NCBI GenBank assembly: GCA_944386045.1
Contig: CALWZO010000002.1
Span: 1 to 37,194 of the forward strand
From: an uncultured Clostridia bacterium
GTDB taxonomy: Bacteria; Bacillota; Clostridia; Oscillospirales; Ruminococcaceae
Direction of reading: 5' to 3'
Length of the DNA stretch: 37,194 bases
In this document: one piece after another, positions 7,442-16,235 of the stretch
Numbering within the stretch: the stretch's first letter is position 1
Layout of the letters: each line of letters opens with the position of its first letter
Notes under the pieces: model-generated
Database searches by the model: none
The model's input: the letters and a program-made list of their open reading frames with translations, nothing else
Told to the model about the DNA's origin: nothing
Position numbers and translations under genes: made by a program

Positions 7442-9907
7442 ATGGCGAATAAATCAAATGCGAAAAAAAGCTCTGCGCCCGCTTCCAAAGGCAGGCGCGG
7501 ACGCCCTTCGGCGCGGGCAAAGAAAAAAGCGGAGATAAACCGCGCCTGGAGCATACTGATGTTTGCCCTGGGACTGGGCCTTGTGGCCATGGCCATATAT
7601 CCCGGGGAAAATTTCTGGGCTTATTTAAGGCAGAATTTCCTGTTTGGCGTTTTCGGTTTTTCCGGATACTTCCTGGGAATATTGCTGATATACCTTGGGG
7701 TGCTGACAGCGCAGGACAAGCCTGTAAAGCTGAAAATGTTCTGGGCCTGCGGGTTTATAGTGCTTCTGTGCGGTTTTATGCAGGTGTTTTTTGCCGGCGG
7801 CGCTGCCGGTTCCACTGCGCTGCGGATAGCGGCGGAACTGCACCGAATGGGCAAAGAGGTGTGGTACTCAGGCGGCCTTGCGGCCGGTATAGTGGGCATA
7901 CCTTTGCAAAGTGCCTTTGGCGATGCTGCGGCCAAAATATCAATAGCGATACTTATGGTGACATTTTTCATGTTCCTGACGGATACCACGCCCTATGACA
8001 TATATGTAAAAGTTCAGGAAAAGGCGGCACGGGAAAAACGGCGGCTGGCAAAACAGCTGGAGGAAAGCCGCGCGTCCAAAGCCCGGCGTCAGCGGGAAAA
8101 AGCCGCCAGACAAAAGGCTGAAGCGGAAAAAGCCCGGCACAGCCTGTCCAGAAAGCCGAAGATTGATTTTGAAATTGACGACCGGCCTTCAAAGGATGTT
8201 TTCCGGACGCAGGAAGTTCAGACGGTTGTAAGCGAAACCTTTGACGATGTCAAAGCACAGAAAAGCCTGGAGCAGCAGAAAATTGACGAGATAATGAAAA
8301 AGCTGAATATGTCAGCCCATGCTGCCGAAGAGGAAAAAACCAGACAGCCTGCCGAAGCAGTCCAGCCTCAGCCGGAAAAGGCACCGCCACAGACACCGGA
8401 ACAGCCGGCAGAAGATACGGAAGAGAAAAACCACAGCGAAAAGGCTTATGTGTACAAGCACCCGCCCATAGATCTGTTTGAAAAAAGCAAAAATACCGTG
8501 CGGGGAGATGTGGAAACAGAACTGAAACACAACGCGCGGAAACTGGTGGAAACGCTGGAAAGCTTTGGCGTACAGACCAGGATAATCGACATCAGCCGCG
8601 GTCCCTCTGTCACAAGATATGAACTTCAGCCGCTGGCAGGAGTAAAAATAAGCAGGATTACCAACCTGGCGAACGATATAGCCCTTAACCTGGCGGCCAG
8701 CGGTGTAAGGATTGAAGCCCCGATACCCAACAAAGCGGCGGTGGGCATAGAGGTGCCGAACAAAACTTCCAATTCCGTGCGTATGCGCACAATACTGGAA
8801 AGCGCCCGGTTCCGCAATTCTCAAAGTCCGCTGACCATAGCCCTGGGCATGGATATAGCCGGAAATGTGGTAATTGCAGACCTGACCAAAATGCCTCACC
8901 TTTTGGTGGCAGGCGCCACCGGCAGCGGTAAGTCGGTGTGCATAAACTCTGTTATAACCAGTTTTATTTACAAATCCAGTCCGGAAGATGTAAAGCTTAT
9001 ACTCATCGACCCAAAGGTGGTGGAACTGGCCGAATACAACGGCATACCCCATCTGCTTATGCCGGTGGTTACCGAGCCGAAAAAAGCGGCCGGGGCCCTG
9101 GGCGGCGCAGTGGCCGAAATGGAAAAAAGATACCTGTTGTTTGCACAGAATTCCGTAAGGGATATAAAAAGCTTCAACAGGCTGGTACGGGAAAATCCTG
9201 ACCTGGAACTGGAAAAGATGCCTTATATAGCAGTTATAATAGACGAGCTGGCCGACCTGATGATGACCGCCGGCAAAGAGGTGGAAGATTACATCTGCCG
9301 CCTGGCCCAAAAAGCCCGTGCCGCCGGTATACATCTGATTGTTGCAACCCAAAGACCGTCGGTGGATGTTATCACCGGCCTTATAAAAGCCAACATTCCG
9401 GCCAGGATAGCCTTTGCAGTATCCAGCCAGGTGGACAGCCGCACCATACTGGACGGCGCCGGCGCTGAAAAACTGCTGGGCATGGGCGATATGCTGTTCC
9501 TGCCCCAGGGTGCAAGCAAGCCAACCCGTGTACAGGGTACTTATGTTACCGACAGTGAAATATCCGCTGTGATACAGTATGTGAAAAAAGATTTTGTGGC
9601 TGAGTACAACCAGGAAATGATAGAAAATATGGAGAAACTGGCCGCAAAGGACAAGTCTTCCGCTGACGGCGGAATGGACGACAAGGACGAAATGCTTCCC
9701 AAGGCGGTGGAGGTGGTGGTGGAAGCCGGACAAGCCTCCACATCGCTGCTGCAGCGCAGACTTAAACTGGGATATGCCAGGGCCGCCAGAATAATGGACG
9801 AGATGGAAAGCATGGGGGTAATAGGCCCCTACGAAGGCAGCAAGCCCAGACAGGTACTGATAACAAAAAATCAGTGGCTGGAAATGACTTTAAGCCAAAG
9901 CGAATAA
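7442..9907 (+). CDS. ftsK: DNA translocase FtsK/SpoIIIE
   Basis: The 821-residue protein is a membrane-anchored, hexameric double-stranded DNA pump that clears chromosome ends from the division septum, or moves the chromosome into the forespore. Residues 35-180 hold four or five membrane helices; 190-330 is a charged, partly coiled linker rich in Lys, Glu, Gln and Pro; the motor follows with Walker A GATGSGKSV (491-499) and Walker B IIDELAD (599-605). Residues about 745-810 form the winged-helix gamma domain that reads KOPS/SRS sequences (EAGQASTSLLQRRLKLGYARAARI region). A GAGGAG site precedes the ATG. The sequence does not tell FtsK from SpoIIIE; the tepA neighbour favours SpoIIIE. Confidence 0.95.
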   Translation: MANKSNAKKSSAPASKGRRGRPSARAKKKAEINRAWSILMFALGLGLVAMAIYPGENFWAYLRQNFLFGVFGFSGYFLGILLIYLGVLTAQDKPVKLKMFWACGFIVLLCGFMQVFFAGGAAGSTALRIAAELHRMGKEVWYSGGLAAGIVGIPLQSAFGDAAAKISIAILMVTFFMFLTDTTPYDIYVKVQEKAAREKRRLAKQLEESRASKARRQREKAARQKAEAEKARHSLSRKPKIDFEIDDRPSKDVFRTQEVQTVVSETFDDVKAQKSLEQQKIDEIMKKLNMSAHAAEEEKTRQPAEAVQPQPEKAPPQTPEQPAEDTEEKNHSEKAYVYKHPPIDLFEKSKNTVRGDVETELKHNARKLVETLESFGVQTRIIDISRGPSVTRYELQPLAGVKISRITNLANDIALNLAASGVRIEAPIPNKAAVGIEVPNKTSNSVRMRTILESARFRNSQSPLTIALGMDIAGNVVIADLTKMPHLLVAGATGSGKSVCINSVITSFIYKSSPEDVKLILIDPKVVELAEYNGIPHLLMPVVTEPKKAAGALGGAVAEMEKRYLLFAQNSVRDIKSFNRLVRENPDLELEKMPYIAVIIDELADLMMTAGKEVEDYICRLAQKARAAGIHLIVATQRPSVDVITGLIKANIPARIAFAVSSQVDSRTILDGAGAEKLLGMGDMLFLPQGASKPTRVQGTYVTDSEISAVIQYVKKDFVAEYNQEMIENMEKLAAKDKSSADGGMDDKDEMLPKAVEVVVEAGQASTSLLQRRLKLGYARAARIMDEMESMGVIGPYEGSKPRQVLITKNQWLEMTLSQSE

Positions 9908-9931
9908 ATTTTTATACAAAGGAGCAAAGCT

Positions 9932-11827
9932 ATGTTTACCGAATTTCTGCCCATATCAAGACAGGAAATGCTGGAAAAGGGAATAGACAGGCCGGATTTT
10001 GTGGTTGTGGGCGGCGATGCCTATGTGGACCACCCCAGTTTTGGCACAGCCGTAATAGCCAGGCTGGTGCAGGCGCTGGGTTTTAAGGTGTGCATATTGG
10101 CACAGCCGGATTATTCTTCCTGCGAAAGCTTTAAAGAATTTGGCAAGCCGAAATACGGTTTCCTTATCGGCAGCGGCAATGTGGACAGCATGGTAACCCA
10201 TTACACTGTGGCCAAACGCCGCAGGGAAACTGACGACTATTCACCGGGCGGCAAAGTCGGCCTCAGGCCTGACAGGGCACTGACTGTTTACAGCCGTCTG
10301 GCAAAACAGGCCTATCCGGACCTGCCGGTTATAATCGGCGGCATAGAGGGTTCACTGAGAAGATTTGTCCATTATGACTACTGGTCCGACAGCGTCATGC
10401 CCTCAATACTTATAGATACAGGCGCGGATTTGCTGTCCTTCGGCATGTCCGAAAGACAGACAGCGCGGATAGTGCAAAGGCTGGCCAACGGAGAAGATAT
10501 AAAAAACATGACGGATATTCCGGGTACCTGTTATCTGACCACAGCCGACAAGCTGCCGGACGGATATGTGGAGTGCGCCGGTTACAACAAAGTCAAAACA
10601 GACAAGATAAGCTATTCCAAAGCCACCCGCATACAGATGGAAAATCAGGACCATATCAGCGCAAAGCCGGTGGTGCAGAAACAGACAGATAATCTGTATC
10701 TGGTGCAGAACAAACCGGCAAAACCGCTGTACCGCGCCGAGCTGGACAGGCTGTTTACACTGCCGTTTACCCGACTGCCTCACCCGTCTTATGAAAAGCT
10801 GGGCGGTGTAAAGGCCATATCGGAAGTTGAATTTTCTATCATTCACAACCGCGGATGCTTTGGCGGCTGCAATTTCTGCGCCATTACCATGCACCAGGGC
10901 CGTTTTGTAACCAGCCGCAGTCACGAAAGTGTGCTGAAAGAAGCGCAGATGATAACCGGCTCTCCCCATTTCAAAGGATATATTCACGACATAGGTGGCC
11001 CGACGGCCGATTTCCGCATACCCAGCTGCAAAAAGCGGGTGACAGAAGGAATGTGCCCCGACAGAAAATGCCTGGCGCCCACACCCTGTCCCAATCTTAT
11101 GGTGGATCACAGCGACTATTTGGAACTTTTGCGAAAAGTCAGAAGCCTGCCCAAGGTAAAAAAGGTTTTTGTGCGCAGCGGCCTGCGCTTTGACTATATG
11201 ATGCTGGACAAAGACGATACATTTATCAACGAACTGGTAAAATATCATGTCAGCGGACAGCTGAAGGTTGCGCCGGAACATTTTGCAAAACAGACGCTGA
11301 AATATATGGGCAAGCCTCCCATAGGCGTTTATGACAAATTTTCCAAAAAATTCTATCAGGCCACCAAGAAGGCGGGCAAAGAACAGTATCTGGTACCTTA
11401 TCTTATGTCCAGCCATCCGGGCAGCACCGTAAAGGATGCGGTGGAGCTGGCGGAATACCTGGCAAAAAACAAAATACGCCCCGAACAGGTGCAGGATTTT
11501 TACCCCACACCCGGTACGGTGTCAACCTCCATGTATTACACCGGCCTTGACCCTTATACACTGAAACCGGTTTATGTGGCCAAAGACAGCAAGGAAAAGG
11601 CGATGCAGCGCGCACTGCTGCAATATTACAACCCCAAAAACAGACAGACTGTACTGCGGGCGCTGAAAATGGTGCACAGGGAAGATTTGATACCTCTGCT
11701 TTTGCCGGGAAGTGCAAAAACAAAGAGCGAAATAGCTGAAAATAAAAAATCAAAAAGGAAGGCAAAACCGGTCGCAAACTGGCAGGAAATACAGAAGAGA
11801 AACAAGCGGCTGGGAAGGAATAAATGA
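9932..11827 (+). CDS. YgiQ family radical SAM protein
   Basis: This 631-residue protein is a YgiQ-type (UPF0313) radical SAM enzyme. It has an N-terminal domain of about 300 residues with the family start TEFLPISRQEM, then the cluster motif C309-x3-C313-x2-C316 in RGCFGGCNFC, followed by a TIM-barrel portion and a lysine/arginine-rich C-terminal tail. The proposed chemistry is SAM-dependent radical formation at a [4Fe-4S] cluster, but no substrate is known for the family as far as I recall. An AAAGGAG site precedes the ATG. Its stop codon overlaps the next gene by four bases (ATGA). Confidence 0.93.
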   Translation: MFTEFLPISRQEMLEKGIDRPDFVVVGGDAYVDHPSFGTAVIARLVQALGFKVCILAQPDYSSCESFKEFGKPKYGFLIGSGNVDSMVTHYTVAKRRRETDDYSPGGKVGLRPDRALTVYSRLAKQAYPDLPVIIGGIEGSLRRFVHYDYWSDSVMPSILIDTGADLLSFGMSERQTARIVQRLANGEDIKNMTDIPGTCYLTTADKLPDGYVECAGYNKVKTDKISYSKATRIQMENQDHISAKPVVQKQTDNLYLVQNKPAKPLYRAELDRLFTLPFTRLPHPSYEKLGGVKAISEVEFSIIHNRGCFGGCNFCAITMHQGRFVTSRSHESVLKEAQMITGSPHFKGYIHDIGGPTADFRIPSCKKRVTEGMCPDRKCLAPTPCPNLMVDHSDYLELLRKVRSLPKVKKVFVRSGLRFDYMMLDKDDTFINELVKYHVSGQLKVAPEHFAKQTLKYMGKPPIGVYDKFSKKFYQATKKAGKEQYLVPYLMSSHPGSTVKDAVELAEYLAKNKIRPEQVQDFYPTPGTVSTSMYYTGLDPYTLKPVYVAKDSKEKAMQRALLQYYNPKNRQTVLRALKMVHREDLIPLLLPGSAKTKSEIAENKKSKRKAKPVANWQEIQKRNKRLGRNK

Positions 11828-12663
11828 GGAAAACAAAAAATTTACTGGCGAAAATAGTGTCAGTGGCCATGGCTCTGGCTTTGGTTTTTCTGACAGCCAA
11901 AAACAGTGTGTTTATGTTTTTTGGCGGAAAAATAGGCGACAGTGTCACTGTCATGGATGTGGGACAGGCACAAAGTGTGCTGATACAGTCTGATGACAGC
12001 TTTGCACTGATAGACGCCGGCTTTTCCAAAGGCAACACCGATGTGGTTACATACCTTAACCAAAGAGGAGTTGACAGGCTGGAACTGCTGGTTATAACCC
12101 ATTTCCATACAGACCACACCTCGCAGGTGCTGGAGGTATTGGACAATTTTGCAGTTGACACGGTGCTGATACCCGACCTGTCAGAAGAAAATATGCCCAC
12201 CACTTCATTCTTTGACAAACTGCTGACCAGGGCAGAAGAGGGCGAATTCAGCCTGGCCACAGCGAAAAAAGATGATATTTATCCTGTGGGTGACGGCGAG
12301 ATAAAAGTGCTGGCGGACACCTACAACGACGGAGATGTAAACGACACTTCCATAGCGCTGACCTTTACCCAGGGCGACTTTATATATCTGGAAACAGGGG
12401 ACTGTGAAGCCGAGGCGGAAGAATACCTGTTGCCTTACATACCGGAAAATGTGACACTGTTCAATGCCGGCCACCATGGCTCTTCCACATCCAACACCCT
12501 GGCTTTGCTGGAAAAGGCAAATCCGAAATATGTGTCGATATCCTGCGGTGAAGACAACAGCTACGGCCACCCGCACCAGGAGGTGCTGGACAGGCTGAAA
12601 GACCTGAAGATATTCCACGCGGTTACATATGAGGAAGGCGACCTGGTTTATAACATTGACTGA
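11824..12663 (+). CDS. Secreted or membrane-anchored ComEC/Rec2-like metallohydrolase
   Basis: This 279-residue protein has an N-terminal hydrophobic segment (about 9-33) serving as anchor or signal, then a metallo-beta-lactamase fold related to the C-terminal domain of ComEC. Metal-binding motifs are HFHTDH (93-98), TGDCE and the late GHHGS. Notable is the tyrosine-free SYGHPH motif typical of this branch. It is a stand-alone hydrolase, without the ComEC channel, and likely works outside the membrane on nucleic acid or a phosphoester; the substrate is unknown. It overlaps the radical SAM gene by four bases and is followed by a DUF3006 protein, a common pairing. Confidence 0.87.
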   Translation: MRKTKNLLAKIVSVAMALALVFLTAKNSVFMFFGGKIGDSVTVMDVGQAQSVLIQSDDSFALIDAGFSKGNTDVVTYLNQRGVDRLELLVITHFHTDHTSQVLEVLDNFAVDTVLIPDLSEENMPTTSFFDKLLTRAEEGEFSLATAKKDDIYPVGDGEIKVLADTYNDGDVNDTSIALTFTQGDFIYLETGDCEAEAEEYLLPYIPENVTLFNAGHHGSSTSNTLALLEKANPKYVSISCGEDNSYGHPHQEVLDRLKDLKIFHAVTYEEGDLVYNID

Positions 12664-12686
12664 TAATTTTTGTACAGGAGAAATAT

Positions 12687-12902
12687 ATGAACTTTTCTGT
12701 TACAGCAATACACGGCGACATTGTGCGGCTGGAATTTTTCGGCGGCACGCTGTACGCCCATAAATACAACTTTGACTGCCTTCCCCGGGAAACCCGGCTG
12801 GTAAAATGGGAAGACGGCCGTTTTGTCACCGACACACGGCGGACCCGCCAGGTGAAAAAAACAAACTTTGACCGTCTTCAAAAACTGAAAAATAAAAAGT
12901 AA
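12687..12902 (+). CDS. DUF3006-like small protein
   Basis: The 71-residue product opens with MNFSVTAIHGDIVRLEFF and contains the strand-rich pattern and WEDGRFVTD segment seen in DUF3006 proteins, ending in a basic, probably helical tail. DUF3006 genes are commonly found beside ComEC-like metallohydrolases, as here, 23 bases downstream. It has an AGGAG site at a normal distance. Function is unknown; a role as partner of the hydrolase is an inference from gene order. Confidence 0.7.
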   Translation: MNFSVTAIHGDIVRLEFFGGTLYAHKYNFDCLPRETRLVKWEDGRFVTDTRRTRQVKKTNFDRLQKLKNKK

Positions 12903-13089
12903 AAGTTGAAATTATTGTGTATGTTTTTATATAAAATTGAATTTATCTGCGATATAATTTATAATATAAATAAAGACAGGTTCTGATTTTCTTTTGGGAT
13001 ATATCCACAAGCGCACTGGGCGGAAAATAATCTTTTTTCACATCAATAAACTTTATATAAAATTTCAATATCGAAAGGTTGTGTGATTT

Positions 13090-13566
13090 ATGAAAGAAAT
13101 GGATTTGCTGACAGCTCTGCGAGGAATGAAAAAAGTAATCACTGTACAGACCCTCACATATTTTTTGCTGATTGCGCTAATAGAGTTCAGCCTGTTTCAT
13201 CCCGACCTGTCCGAAAGGTATGACTTGCCCTGTCAGATATTGTTCTTTGTGGCGCTGGCCGGTCTTTTTTGCGCCGGTATGTTGCAAAAGGAAGAAATGA
13301 ACTACATAAAGTCCTGCCTGAAACAGCAACCTGAAATTTTAAGGAAGTCGCTGATACTGGAATACGGCGGCGCACTGCTGGCAACGGCTTTTATGATGAT
13401 CGGCGTGCTCAGTTTTGCAACAAACCTTTTGGGAAATCTGCCGCCTGCGACAGCGGCTTTTTTCGGATTGGTTTCCCTGGCGACCATTGCATGGCGCAAT
13501 AACAGAATGTTTGCGCTGGCTAAAATGGTGCTGGAAGGAAAGGAAGCGGCCGACCAGTTAAATTAA
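13090..13566 (+). CDS. Small four-helix membrane protein, unknown
   Basis: I do not recognise this 158-residue protein. It has four clear hydrophobic segments at about residues 16-35, 48-65, 94-118 and 119-136, with charged loops between. The start is preceded by AAAGG, though at a slightly long spacing. It is a single-gene unit: 187 bases of AT-rich DNA with several -10-like elements lie upstream and a strong terminator lies downstream. Nothing in the neighbours suggests a job. Confidence 0.7.
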   Translation: MKEMDLLTALRGMKKVITVQTLTYFLLIALIEFSLFHPDLSERYDLPCQILFFVALAGLFCAGMLQKEEMNYIKSCLKQQPEILRKSLILEYGGALLATAFMMIGVLSFATNLLGNLPPATAAFFGLVSLATIAWRNNRMFALAKMVLEGKEAADQLN

Positions 13567-13570
13567 GATA

Positions 13571-13600
13571 AAAAAACAGCCCTGTATAGGGCTGTTTTTT
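13571..13600. terminator. Bidirectional terminator between the membrane protein gene and osmC
   Basis: A perfect hairpin AAAAAACAGCCCT / AGGGCTGTTTTTT with a four-base loop lies between two convergent genes, flanked by A- and T-runs that suit both strands. Confidence 0.9.
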
Positions 13601-13611
13601 TATGGCAAATT

Positions 13612-13992
13612 TTATTCCATCGGCAGGAATTCTTTTTCTGCGGCCAGCATTCTGCACACGGGGCAGCGCTTTACCTTTTGGATTATTTCCTGCTTTTTCT
13701 CTTCGCTGATGTCAGCGGTTATCTCTGTTTTGGCGTAAATTTTCAGATTGTCCAGGTCGCTGCGGTCAATATCCACATATACCTTTACTTCTTCGTAAGG
13801 CAGATTTTCTCTGTTCAGCACCTTTCTGGTGGTGATGTTGACACAGGCGGCGTAGGCAGAGGCCAGGATATCTCCCGGGCGCTGGTACATATCGCTGCCG
13901 CCGTCGGAAACCGGAGTGTCGGCGTAGAATGTGTGCTGTCCGTCAGACAGCCGGGTTATATAGTCGCACTTTTTGCTTGTGGCAGTAATCAT
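13612..13992 (-). CDS. OsmC/Ohr family peroxiredoxin-like protein
   Basis: This 126-residue protein shows the OsmC layout: N-terminal strands, the PGDILASAYAACV segment holding the first conserved cysteine (Cys50), and a later CPVC motif (Cys110 and Cys113) in a helix near the C-terminus. OsmC/Ohr proteins reduce organic hydroperoxides through a pair of cysteines; the second being a CxxC is a variant seen in many clostridial OsmC proteins. The AAGGAGG site is eight bases before the ATG, and a weak TATAAT lies about 35 bases upstream. It is encoded alone. Confidence 0.88.
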   Translation of the reverse strand: MITATSKKCDYITRLSDGQHTFYADTPVSDGGSDMYQRPGDILASAYAACVNITTRKVLNRENLPYEEVKVYVDIDRSDLDNLKIYAKTEITADISEEKKQEIIQKVKRCPVCRMLAAEKEFLPME

Positions 13993-14077
13993 AATGTAAT
14001 CCTCCTTAAAATTTTTCCCGGATATTATAGCAGGTTTGTGCCTGAAATTAAAGTAACTTTTGAAATAATTAGCGGCT

Positions 14078-14986
14078 TTATTTTTTACCGGGCAGTATGA
14101 AGTTTATACTTCCCGGCACAATTTCAAAAAAGGCTTCTGTCATTTTTTCGCCCTCACCGTCATTTACCAGGTTTATGGGCGCGGGGGAAATAATTTTTAC
14201 AGTCTTGCATTTTGTATAATGCACATATTTTTTCATCTGCTCATCCTCCAGCTGGCTGCCGGCGGAAAAATGCCTGACAAACCGGCCCAGCTTCAGCCTT
14301 GACGGCGGCGTGACAACACTTAAATCTATCAGCCCGTCGTCTGTCCTGGCGATGGGAGCCACCCTGAAACCGCCGCCGCAGGCTGTGCCGTTGGCTACAG
14401 CGCACATAAGCACTTCACCTTTGTAAAACGGCTGTCCGTCGGCGTAAATTTCCATTTTGCGGCCCAGCTTTTTGACCACATTGTAAACGATAGACATATT
14501 GTATGCCATGTTGTTGGACACCAGCGGCAGGTGTTTGAACCTGGGCATATCCACCGCGACATTTGCATCAAAACCTATATTGCAGATGTTTACGCACAGA
14601 CCGCTGTTATATTTTATGCAGTCGCATTTTACAGTCCTGCCGGACAGTTGCTTTTCTATGTCAAAAAAGTTTTTGGGATTTATATCAAAGTTGCGTATAA
14701 AATCGTTGCCGGTGCCCATGGGGATAACCCCCACCCGGACATTTTCATTGCCGCCGCAGCCGTTTATCACGCAGCTTAAAGTGCCGTCGCCGCCCACGGC
14801 ATACACTCGCCGCCGTTTGCCGGCACAGGCGTTTTTTACATATTCGCATATATCATCGCCGCTTTGGGATATGTATATCTGCGGGGAGATTTTGTGTTTT
14901 GAACAGATTTTCTGTATAGCGGGAATTAAAGACAGTGCGGCACGGTTTTTGCCGGCGGCCGGATTGAGAACAAATATATATTCCAT
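14078..14986 (-). CDS. Diacylglycerol kinase family lipid kinase (YegS/DgkB-like)
   Basis: The 302-residue cytosolic protein belongs to the DAGK catalytic family. It begins with the typical IFVLNPAAGKN segment, has the nucleotide-binding GGDGT motif at 65-69 followed by a PMGTGNDF motif near residue 90, and a C-terminal beta-sandwich domain. Family members phosphorylate diacylglycerol, or related lipids, for phospholipid recycling. The lipid substrate cannot be stated from sequence. The start has an AAAGG site and there is a TTGCAT/TATAAT promoter upstream. It is divergent from the PLP-enzyme gene. Confidence 0.9.
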   Translation of the reverse strand: MEYIFVLNPAAGKNRAALSLIPAIQKICSKHKISPQIYISQSGDDICEYVKNACAGKRRRVYAVGGDGTLSCVINGCGGNENVRVGVIPMGTGNDFIRNFDINPKNFFDIEKQLSGRTVKCDCIKYNSGLCVNICNIGFDANVAVDMPRFKHLPLVSNNMAYNMSIVYNVVKKLGRKMEIYADGQPFYKGEVLMCAVANGTACGGGFRVAPIARTDDGLIDLSVVTPPSRLKLGRFVRHFSAGSQLEDEQMKKYVHYTKCKTVKIISPAPINLVNDGEGEKMTEAFFEIVPGSINFILPGKK

Positions 14987-15021
14987 GCTGTATCCTTTTC
15001 TGATAATTGTTATATAAAAAT

Positions 15022-15049
15022 ATTATATTATTTTTGTGTATAAATGCAA
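15022..15049 (-). promoter_or_regulatory. Promoter of the diacylglycerol kinase gene
   Basis: TTGCAT (15044-15049) and TATAAT (15022-15027) on the minus strand are spaced by 16 bases, and the gene starts 36 bases downstream of the -10. Confidence 0.55.
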
Positions 15050-15091
15050 TAGCAAACTTGACCCGGTAATGTTATACTGAAAATAATAATA

Positions 15092-15107
15092 TACTTTTAT
15101 AAAAGTA
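15092..15107. promoter_or_regulatory. 16-base perfect palindrome before the PLP enzyme gene
   Basis: TACTTTTATAAAAGTA reads the same on both strands and ends 25 bases before the ATG, downstream of a TTGACC -35-like element at 15058. It may be an operator or a weak RNA hairpin; no matching regulator is apparent. Confidence 0.4.
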
Positions 15108-15132
15108 AATACATTTTAGAAAGGTGAGAAGT

Positions 15133-16176
15133 ATGGCTATTGAAAATCTGAAAAAAGTACAGCTGGGGCATTATCCCACACCCCTGGAAAAGATGGGTAA
15201 CATCACAAAGATGCTGGGCAAAGGCGATCTGTATATCAAGCGTGACGATACCACAGGCCCTGCTTTCGGCGGCAACAAGACCAGAAAGCTGGAATATCTG
15301 CTGCGGGAAGCGCTGGATACAGGATGTACTGCGGTTATGACTTTTGGCGGTACGCAGACCAACCACGGACGCACCACAGTGGGTGCGGCGGTGAAACTGG
15401 GCCTGAAACCCATACTGGTGCTGTCAGGCGGCGACACAGGCTATCTGTCCGGCAACCTGACCCTGGATGCACTGATGGGTGCTGATATCTATTTTGTAAA
15501 AGATCCGGCAAAAACACAGGAAGTGGCACGGGAAGTCATCAAAAAGTACGAGGCCAACGGAGATAAGGTGTATGTTGTGCCCGCCGGCGGTTCCAACCCT
15601 CTTGGCGCGGCAGGCTATATAATGAGCGTGAAAGAAATTTTGGACCAGATGAAAGAGCAGAACATAAAAATTGACCATGTGGTATGTACCGTGGGCTCAA
15701 TGGGTACCTTTGCCGGAATGATATTGGGTGCGAAGTATTTCAAGGCGCCTTTTGACATCATTGCCGTTCCCGTTTCACCGGCTCCAAAAGGACAGAAAGA
15801 AAAAGATGTGGTTAAATTTGCCAACGAAGCCAGCCAGTTCCATGGTCTGGGCGTTACAGTCACCGAAGATGATGTAAAAATTGCCTATGGCCCTGACGAT
15901 GTTCCATATTCCGGCGAGGCATACAACAAGCCCGACCCGGTGACCAGACAGGCGATTATAACCCTTGCCAAAGCCGAAGGCATTATGCTGGACCCCACAT
16001 ATACCGGCAAAACATTCCGCGGATTTTTGGATATGGTCAAGGACGGCAAGTACATTAAAGAAGGCGAAAGCGCACTGTTCATACACACAGGCGGTGCCAT
16101 GGCCCTGTGGACCAAAGAACACCTGGATGACATGCAGGAACAGCTGAGAGCAAACTGCAATACTACTGAAATGTAA
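15133..16176 (+). CDS. D-cysteine desulfhydrase / ACC deaminase family PLP enzyme
   Basis: This 347-residue protein is a fold-type II PLP enzyme of the D-cysteine desulfhydrase/ACC deaminase family. The PLP lysine is Lys49 in FGGNKTRKLE; the substrate-loop FGGTQTNHGR segment and the GGSNPLGAAGY phosphate-binding loop are present. D-cysteine desulfhydrase releases pyruvate, ammonia and sulfide, so it could feed sulfur or carbon metabolism. The exact substrate (D-cysteine, ACC or another D-amino acid) cannot be fixed by eye. The ATG at 15133 is used, with AAAGGTG upstream; the GTG at 15124 lies within that site. It is followed by a terminator. Confidence 0.88.
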   Translation: MAIENLKKVQLGHYPTPLEKMGNITKMLGKGDLYIKRDDTTGPAFGGNKTRKLEYLLREALDTGCTAVMTFGGTQTNHGRTTVGAAVKLGLKPILVLSGGDTGYLSGNLTLDALMGADIYFVKDPAKTQEVAREVIKKYEANGDKVYVVPAGGSNPLGAAGYIMSVKEILDQMKEQNIKIDHVVCTVGSMGTFAGMILGAKYFKAPFDIIAVPVSPAPKGQKEKDVVKFANEASQFHGLGVTVTEDDVKIAYGPDDVPYSGEAYNKPDPVTRQAIITLAKAEGIMLDPTYTGKTFRGFLDMVKDGKYIKEGESALFIHTGGAMALWTKEHLDDMQEQLRANCNTTEM

Positions 16177-16201
16177 TTTTTTGAAAACAGAGTAAAATAA
16201 T

Positions 16202-16233
16202 AAAAAAATCCCGCTTTAATGCGGGATTTTTTT
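16202..16233. terminator. Bidirectional terminator after the PLP enzyme
   Basis: AAAAAAATCCCGC and GCGGGATTTTTTT form a 13-base stem with a six-base loop between two convergent genes. Confidence 0.9.
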
Positions 16234-16235
16234 AT

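Noticed and set aside
8312..9733. Long open frame of 473 codons antisense to ftsK
   Set aside because: It lies wholly inside the strongly supported ftsK gene, has no ribosome site and an implausible composition rich in His, Tyr, Gln and Phe, as antisense frames of this codon usage give.
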